Source: Nemophila menziesii
Lineage: Eukaryota; Streptophyta; Magnoliopsida; Boraginales; Hydrophyllaceae
Length of the DNA stretch: 64,000 nucleotides
Assembly: GCA_029959085.1 (NCBI GenBank)
Contig: JARWIR010000050.1
Span: forward strand, 2,356,001 to 2,420,000
Direction: 5' to 3'
A program made the position numbers and the translations under genes. This document shows, piece after piece, positions 57,408 through 64,000 of the stretch (the first letter of the stretch is position 1; each line of letters begins with the position of its first letter). The notes beneath the pieces were generated by a model. It was not told the origin of the DNA. It did no database searches and saw only the letters and a program-made list of their open reading frames with translations.

Positions 57408-60400
57408 TAATATAATATATATATATATATAAATTATATGTTTAAAACATTATCATTACTTGGCGACTTTGTTTTTTATCATTATTTTTTAAAAGTAATC
57501 ATTTAGACCACAAGTGAAGAGACAAACACTCTCATTAGATCAAACACGTATATTTATGAAAAAACTAATGAATGGTAGTTAGTTGAAAAAGCAAAGACAA
57601 TCTATTCATTTAAAATATATCTTTAAAGTTTTTTTAAGAAAAAACTCTTTTTTTATTTAAAACATATATAAAAATGGATATAATAATATTTTTAAATTAA
57701 TATTTATTTAAACAATTTGTAACTAATTACGAATTCTATTTGAAATTTCATTGTTGTAAAATTAAGACGATAATCTCCTATTTAATTATCCAACATAATT
57801 TTTAATTAAAATAAAATAAAAATATAATATAATTTTATATTTTCTTTCACCTATTTAAAATCACGATTATAGTAATTGTATAATTATTACATTGTATTAC
57901 TCATTTTAATTATATATTATTTTATAAATTATAAGCTAAAAAAATTAAAATTGTGGGGCAACGCCCAATTAACTATACGGAGAGTGAAATTATTTCCAAT
58001 TAACTGCAAATTCAAGTTAATTCCTAATTAATGAAAAGTTAAAGAAGAACAAAAATACCCATAAATCTATTAATTATTACTTTAATTATATATATACCAT
58101 TTCATTCTTATTATTTTCACTATTTATTATATAATATTTATTTATTTACTTTTTTCACCACCACCCCACCACCTACCACCATCACAACCATTGTTCTCCG
58201 CTGACCACCACCTTCGCCCATAACCACCACCGACTAGTTCCGTCACCACAAATCACCTCAAACTAAATCTATCACACGCGCGCCTCCGTGATTTTTTTTA
58301 AAGAAAGAATTCATAACTATTTCTTAAAAATATCGTAAAAATAAAAAATGTTCACTTTTGGACAATACAAATTAATATTTAGGTGTATGAATTTTTTTGA
58401 TTTTTTTATTTTGATAATCCATTTTATGTGTTGCTTTAGCAACACAAAAAAAGGTTTTCCAAATTTCATAACACACGCGCGTCCGTGATTTTTTTTTTAT
58501 AAAAGATTTAAATAAAATCCAAAAAATATCTAGAAAAATTAAAATTGTATTTTTTACGGGGATGGTATATATCTACATTAGAGAATTATTTTGATTTAAT
58601 TTATGTTAAAATTTCGATATACAGTTTTATGTGTTCCTACGATACACAAAAATATATTTTTGTATTTCTGTAACTATAAAATTATAAAATCAATCTAAAC
58701 CATTCTCTTAAATAAGAAATTCGGTTTTTTCTCTTTATTAGTCACATATAAAATATTGGTACTCGTTTTTAACTATCCTGATGTATTAACTTATTGTCCA
58801 TCGCTTTTTTTGTTATCTTGTGTGTTGCTGTAATACACAAAACATTCATTTGTGTATTACAGTAACACATAGATTTATTTTTTCTTTTCTTGTCAAACCG
58901 ATAGGTTTGTGTGTTCATGTGATACACAAAATCAAAAACTGAAAGGGTATGACTAAAAGGGTATACATGATTTTGCGTGTTGTTGTGATACACAAATGAC
59001 TGTTTTTGTATTAGATCAACACACAAAATAACAAAAAGAGGTTGGACGAAAATATAATACTACAAAACAATAAAAAAACAGAAAATATAGGGTATATGCA
59101 ATTAGTAAATAGAAAAAACTATTTTTACTCGTTTTTAACTATCTTGATGTATTAACCTTTTGTCCAACCCTTTTTTGTTATTTTGTGTGTTGTTGTAATA
59201 CATAAAACAGTCATTTGTGTATTAAAGTAACACACAAATTCATTTTTTCTCTTCTAGTCAAACCGATCGGTTGGTGTTTTTATGTGATACACAAAATCAT
59301 AAACTGAGAACGGAATAAGAGAATATATGATTTTATGTGTTGTTGTAATATACAAACGACTGTTTTGTGTATTAGATTAACAGATAAAATAACAAAAAGA
59401 GGTTGGACAAAAAGATAATACAACAATATAGTAAAAAACAAGTAACAATAGGGTATATGCAATTAGTAAAGAGAAAAAAATGATTTTTACTCATTTTCAA
59501 CTATTCTAATGTATTAACCTTTTGTCCAACCCTTTTTGTTATTTTGTGTGTTGTTGCAATACACAAAATAATCATTCGTCTACAGTAACACATAAATTCA
59601 TTTTTTCCCTTCCAGTCAAAGCGACCGGTTTGTGTGTTCATGTGATACACAAAATCATAGACTAAAAAGGCATGACTAAAAGGGAATACATGATTTTGTG
59701 TGTTGTTGTGATCCACAAATGAGTGTATAAAGTATTAGATCAACACACAAATTAACAAAAAGAGGTCTGAGAAAAAGATAATACATCAAGATAGTAAAAA
59801 AAAAGTAAAAATAAGGGTATATGCAATTAATAAAGTGAAAAATGATTTTGTTAAAGTAGGAAATGTTTTTAATTGATTCTATGATTTTATGTGTCACATG
59901 AATACATAAATGTATTTTTGTGTATTTTAGGAACACATAAAACTGAATATCGAAAGTTAAAAAGAAATTAAAACATTTTAAAAAAATTCGGTGATGTAGA
60001 TATGAACTTGCACCGTAAAAAAATATAATATAATTTTATATGTTCATTCAGCTATTTAAAATCACGATCATAATTACTCTTTAGTTATTACATTTTAATA
60101 CTCATTTTAATATTATATTAATTTATAAATTATAAGCTAAAAAAATTAAAAGACAGATTCTTTTTTCTTCTCTTCATGTCGAATTTCTCTAATTCACTTA
60201 GCAATATTTTATGGATCCGATGATAAAATATAGGTTAAATTTTCATAATATTGTGATATATAGTTCAATAAATGCTAAAATAAAATAAAATTTTGAGAGT
60301 TGCTCATAAGCCTTCTTGGACCTTAACAAAAATATATCTCGTTCCACCTTGTTTTTATAGTTAAAGGAGCGATATATCCAAATATCATCCATGATATGGA

Positions 60401-61091
60401 TTTTAAGTGATCCAATTATGGATGAGCGAAACAATTTAGCAAGTGAGAGGACTGATATGATTGGACCGTTTAAGATCCATAAAGTGGGTGATTTTTAGGT
60501 GATATCTTTTTGGACGAAGTCCATCATTACTCATAAATAATAATATTGGGTATCACCAAACATAGTCATGATCTGGATCTTAAGTGGTCCAATCATGGAA
60601 CGATTAAACAAATTAACCATATGACAGAAATGATATGATTGGATCACTTAAATTTTAAATTACAGATGATGTTTACGTAATATCTTTTTAAAATAATACC
60701 AATAATTACTCTTATGATTAATGACGACTATCCCCCAAAAAGGTATCACTCTAATATCACCATGATATGCATCTTAAGTGGTCAAATCATGGAAGAGAGA
60801 GAACTTTTTTAAAGATATAAGAGAAATTATATGATTCAATCAATTAAAATCAACATCATGATGATATTGGGGTGATCCAGTTTTGAGTGATTCTCATTGT
60901 TACACATAAAGAATAATGATGGTATCACCTAAAAATGTATCACCAATGATATGTATCTGACTTGTCTACTATGAAATAAAGTGAAAAAGATCAACTAGGT
61001 GAGAGAAATGATATGATTGGACCACTTAAGATCCACATCATGGGTAAAATTTAAATCATCTCTTTTTGGGTAATATCCATCTTTACTCAAC

Positions 61092-61098
61092 TATAAAT
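61092..61098 (+). promoter_or_regulatory. TATA box, peptide gene copy 6
   Basis: TATAAAT, 120 bp before the start codon. Confidence 0.75.
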
Positions 61099-61211
61099 GC
61101 ACATCGTTGACGAATTCTTAAAGTAGATAAAAAAACTATATAACATGAAGTTATCAGAGTTATTTTTCAAACTCATTAAAAAAATTCTTTCAATCTCAAT
61201 CCATACCTATC

Positions 61212-61619
61212 ATGGCAAGAAATAACTTTTCATCACTTTCTGCACTATTTTGTGTTATTTTCCTTGCACTTATCACGTTTCATGAGTGTAAGTCTACTAT
61301 ATGTGATTATTATATCTCAACTTTTCAAGATACTTACACATTAAAGTGATCAATGAAGATTGTAAATTGTGTATTCTAACTTTTTTTAATTATTTGTAAC
61401 TCCCCAGGCACAACTAACCCCGATATGAAAGAAGACATTCATATTGCTATACCAAAAAGTTACGGGAATAGTGTAAACTCTAAATCAAAAGACAACAACC
61501 CTCAAAGCATGTTCGGGTGTTTTAGCAGACAGAGGGGTTCTGACCTCAGATGGTGTTGCATTAAACGTCCAGATGATTGTTGGTCAATTGTAGTCGTTTG
61601 CGCTTATCATTGTGGATAA
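61212..61619 (+). CDS. Secreted cysteine-rich peptide, copy 6
   Basis: Exons 61212-61287 and 61408-61619, acceptor CTCCCCAG. The predicted protein is the majority form. The TA tract is about 24 bp. Last complete gene in the window; a seventh unit starts at 63836 but its gene would lie outside. Confidence 0.85.
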
Positions 61620-64000
61620 TAATATAATATATATATATATATATATAAATTATATGTTTAAAACATTATCATTACTTGGCGACTTTGTTTTTTATCATTA
61701 TTTTTTAAAAGTAATCATTTAGACCACAAGTGAAGAGACAAACACTCTCATTAGATCAAACACGTATATTTATGAAAAAACTAATGAATGGTAGTTAGTT
61801 GAAAAAGCAAAGACAATCTATTCATTTAAAATATATCTTTAAAGTTTTTTTAAGAAAAAACTCTTTTTTTATTTAAAACATATATAAAAATGGATATAAT
61901 AATATTTTTAAATTAATATTTATTTAAACAATTTGTAACTAATTACGAATTCTATTTGAAATTTCATTGTTGTAAAATTAAGACGATAATCTCCTATTTA
62001 ATTATCCAACATAATTTTTAATTAAAATAAAATAAAAATATAATATAATTTTATATTTTCTTTCACCTATTTAAAATCACGATTATAGTAATTGTATAAT
62101 TATTACATTGTATTACTCATTTTAATTATATATTATTTTATAAATTATAAGCTAAAAAAATTAAAATTGTGGGGCAACGCCCAATTAACTATACGGAGAG
62201 TGAAATTATTTCCAATTAACTGCAAATTCAAGTTAATTCCTAATTAATGAAAAGTTAAAGAAGAACAAAAATACCCATAAATCTATTAATTATTACTTTA
62301 ATTATATATATACCATTTCATTCTTATTATTTTCACTATTTATTATATAATATTTATTTATTTACTTTTTTCACCACCACCCCACCACCTACCACCATCA
62401 CATCATTGTTCTCCGCTGACCACCACCTTCGCCCATAACCACCAACGACTAGTTCCGTCACCACAAATCACCTCAAACTAAATCTATCACACGCGCGCCT
62501 CCGTGATTTTTTTTAAAGAAAAAATTCATAACTATTTCTTAAAAATATCGTAAAAATAAAAAATGTTCACTTTTGGACAATACAAATTAATATTTAGGTG
62601 TATGAATTTTTTAGATTTTTTTATTTTGATAATCCGTTTTATGTGTTGCTTTAGCAACACAAAAAAAGGTTTTCCAAATTTCATAACACACGCGCGTCCG
62701 TGATTTTTTTTTTATAAAAGATTTAAATAAAATCCAAAAAATATCTAGAAAAATTAAAATTGTATTTTTTACGGGGATGGTATATATCTACATTAGAGAA
62801 TTATTTTGATTTATTTTATGTTAAAATTTCGATATACAGTTTTATGTGTTCCTACGATACACAAAAATATATTTTTGTATTTCTGTAACTATAAATTTAT
62901 AAAATCAATCTAAACCATTCTCTTACATAAGAAATTCGGTTTTTTCTCTTTATTAGTCACATATAAAATATTGGTACTCGTTTTTAACTATCCTGATGTA
63001 TTAACTTATTGTCCATCGCTTTTTTTGTTATCTTGTGTGTTGCTGTAATACACAAAACATTCATTTGTGTATTACAGTAACACATAGATTTATTTTTTCT
63101 TTTCTTGTCAAACCGATAGGTTTGTGTGTTCATGTGATACACAAAATCAAAAACTGAAAGGGTATGACTAAAAGGGTATACATGATTTTGCGTGTTGTTG
63201 TGATACACAAATGACTGTTTTTGTATTAGATCAACACACAAAATAACAAAAAGAGGTTGGACGAAAATATAATACTACAAAACAATAAAAAAACAGAAAA
63301 TATAGGGTTTATGCAATTAGTAAATAGAAAAAACTATTTTTACTCGTTTTTAACTATCTTGATGTATTAACCTTTTGTCCAACCCTTTTTTGTTATTTTG
63401 TGTGTTGTTGTAATACATAAAACAGTCATTTGTGTATTAAAGTAACACACAAATTCATTTTTTCTCTTCTAGTCAAACCGATCGGTTGGTGTTTTTATGT
63501 GATACACAAAATCATAAACTGAGAACGGAATAAGAGAATATATGATTTTATGTGTTGTTGTAATATACAAACGACTGTTTTGTGTATTAGATTAACAGAT
63601 AAAATAACAAAAAGAGGTTGGACAAAAAGATAATACAACAATATAGTAAAAAACAAGTAACAATAGGGTATATGCAATTAGTAAAGAGAAAAAAATGATT
63701 TTTACTCATTTTCAACTATTCTAATGTATTAACCTTTTGTCCAACCCTTTTTGTTATTTTGTGTGTTGTTGCAATACACAAAATAATCATTCGTCTACAG
63801 TAACACATAAATTCATTTTTTCCCTTCCAGTCAAAGCGACCGGTTTGTGTGTTCATGTGATACACAAAATCATAGACTAAAAAGGCATGACTAAAAGGGA
63901 ATACATGATTTTGTGTGTTGTTGTGATCCACAAATGAGTGTATAAAGTATTAGATCAACACACAAATTAACAAAAAGAGGTCTGAGAAAAAGATAATACA

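Overview
The window is nuclear DNA of a flowering plant, most likely a eudicot. It contains spliceosomal introns, plant-lineage retroelements (Athila-type Ty3/gypsy, LINEs with a DUF4283-type ORF1) and a CACTA (En/Spm) transposon remnant. I cannot name the species. No bacterial, organellar, rRNA or tRNA genes were recognised.

Positions 1-38326 are transposons inside transposons. From 1 to 5658 lies the 3' half of a plus-strand Athila deletion derivative (element 3), ending in a complete 3' LTR. It sits in the reverse transcriptase gene of a minus-strand LINE (LINE 1, 5659-~9625). A second LINE (LINE 2, plus strand) starts head-to-head near 9780. Its ORF1 is split at 11658 by a large minus-strand Athila (element 2, 11659-33733; target duplication GTACT/ATACT). 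Element 2 carries gag, protease, RT-RNase H, integrase and the env-position ORF, all broken by stops or frameshifts. A second, much younger, gag-pol-less Athila (element 1, 13518-21182; target duplication ATGCT/ACGCT) is nested near its 3' end. An opposite-strand solo LTR (22536-24126) is nested in its env-position ORF. Beyond 33733 a few tens of bases of LINE 2 continue, then CACTA sequence begins: the C-terminal exons of a TNP2-type transposase, a 20-bp minisatellite, GCGACGAC palindromes, and the promoter and first exons of a second gene.

From 38327 to the right edge the sequence changes to a tandem array of 4.21-4.32 kb units, six complete and a seventh started. Every unit carries one intact two-exon gene for a 95-residue secreted cysteine-rich peptide, with its own TATA box, a 120-bp intron and a (TA)n tract just after the stop. 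The six predicted proteins are identical except for one residue in copy 1 and one in copy 2. The C-terminal pattern C-x11-CC-x6-C-x6-C-x3-C resembles ESF1/MEG-type reproductive peptides, but that assignment is only an inference. This array is the most interesting part of the window and the only intact host-type coding sequence in it.
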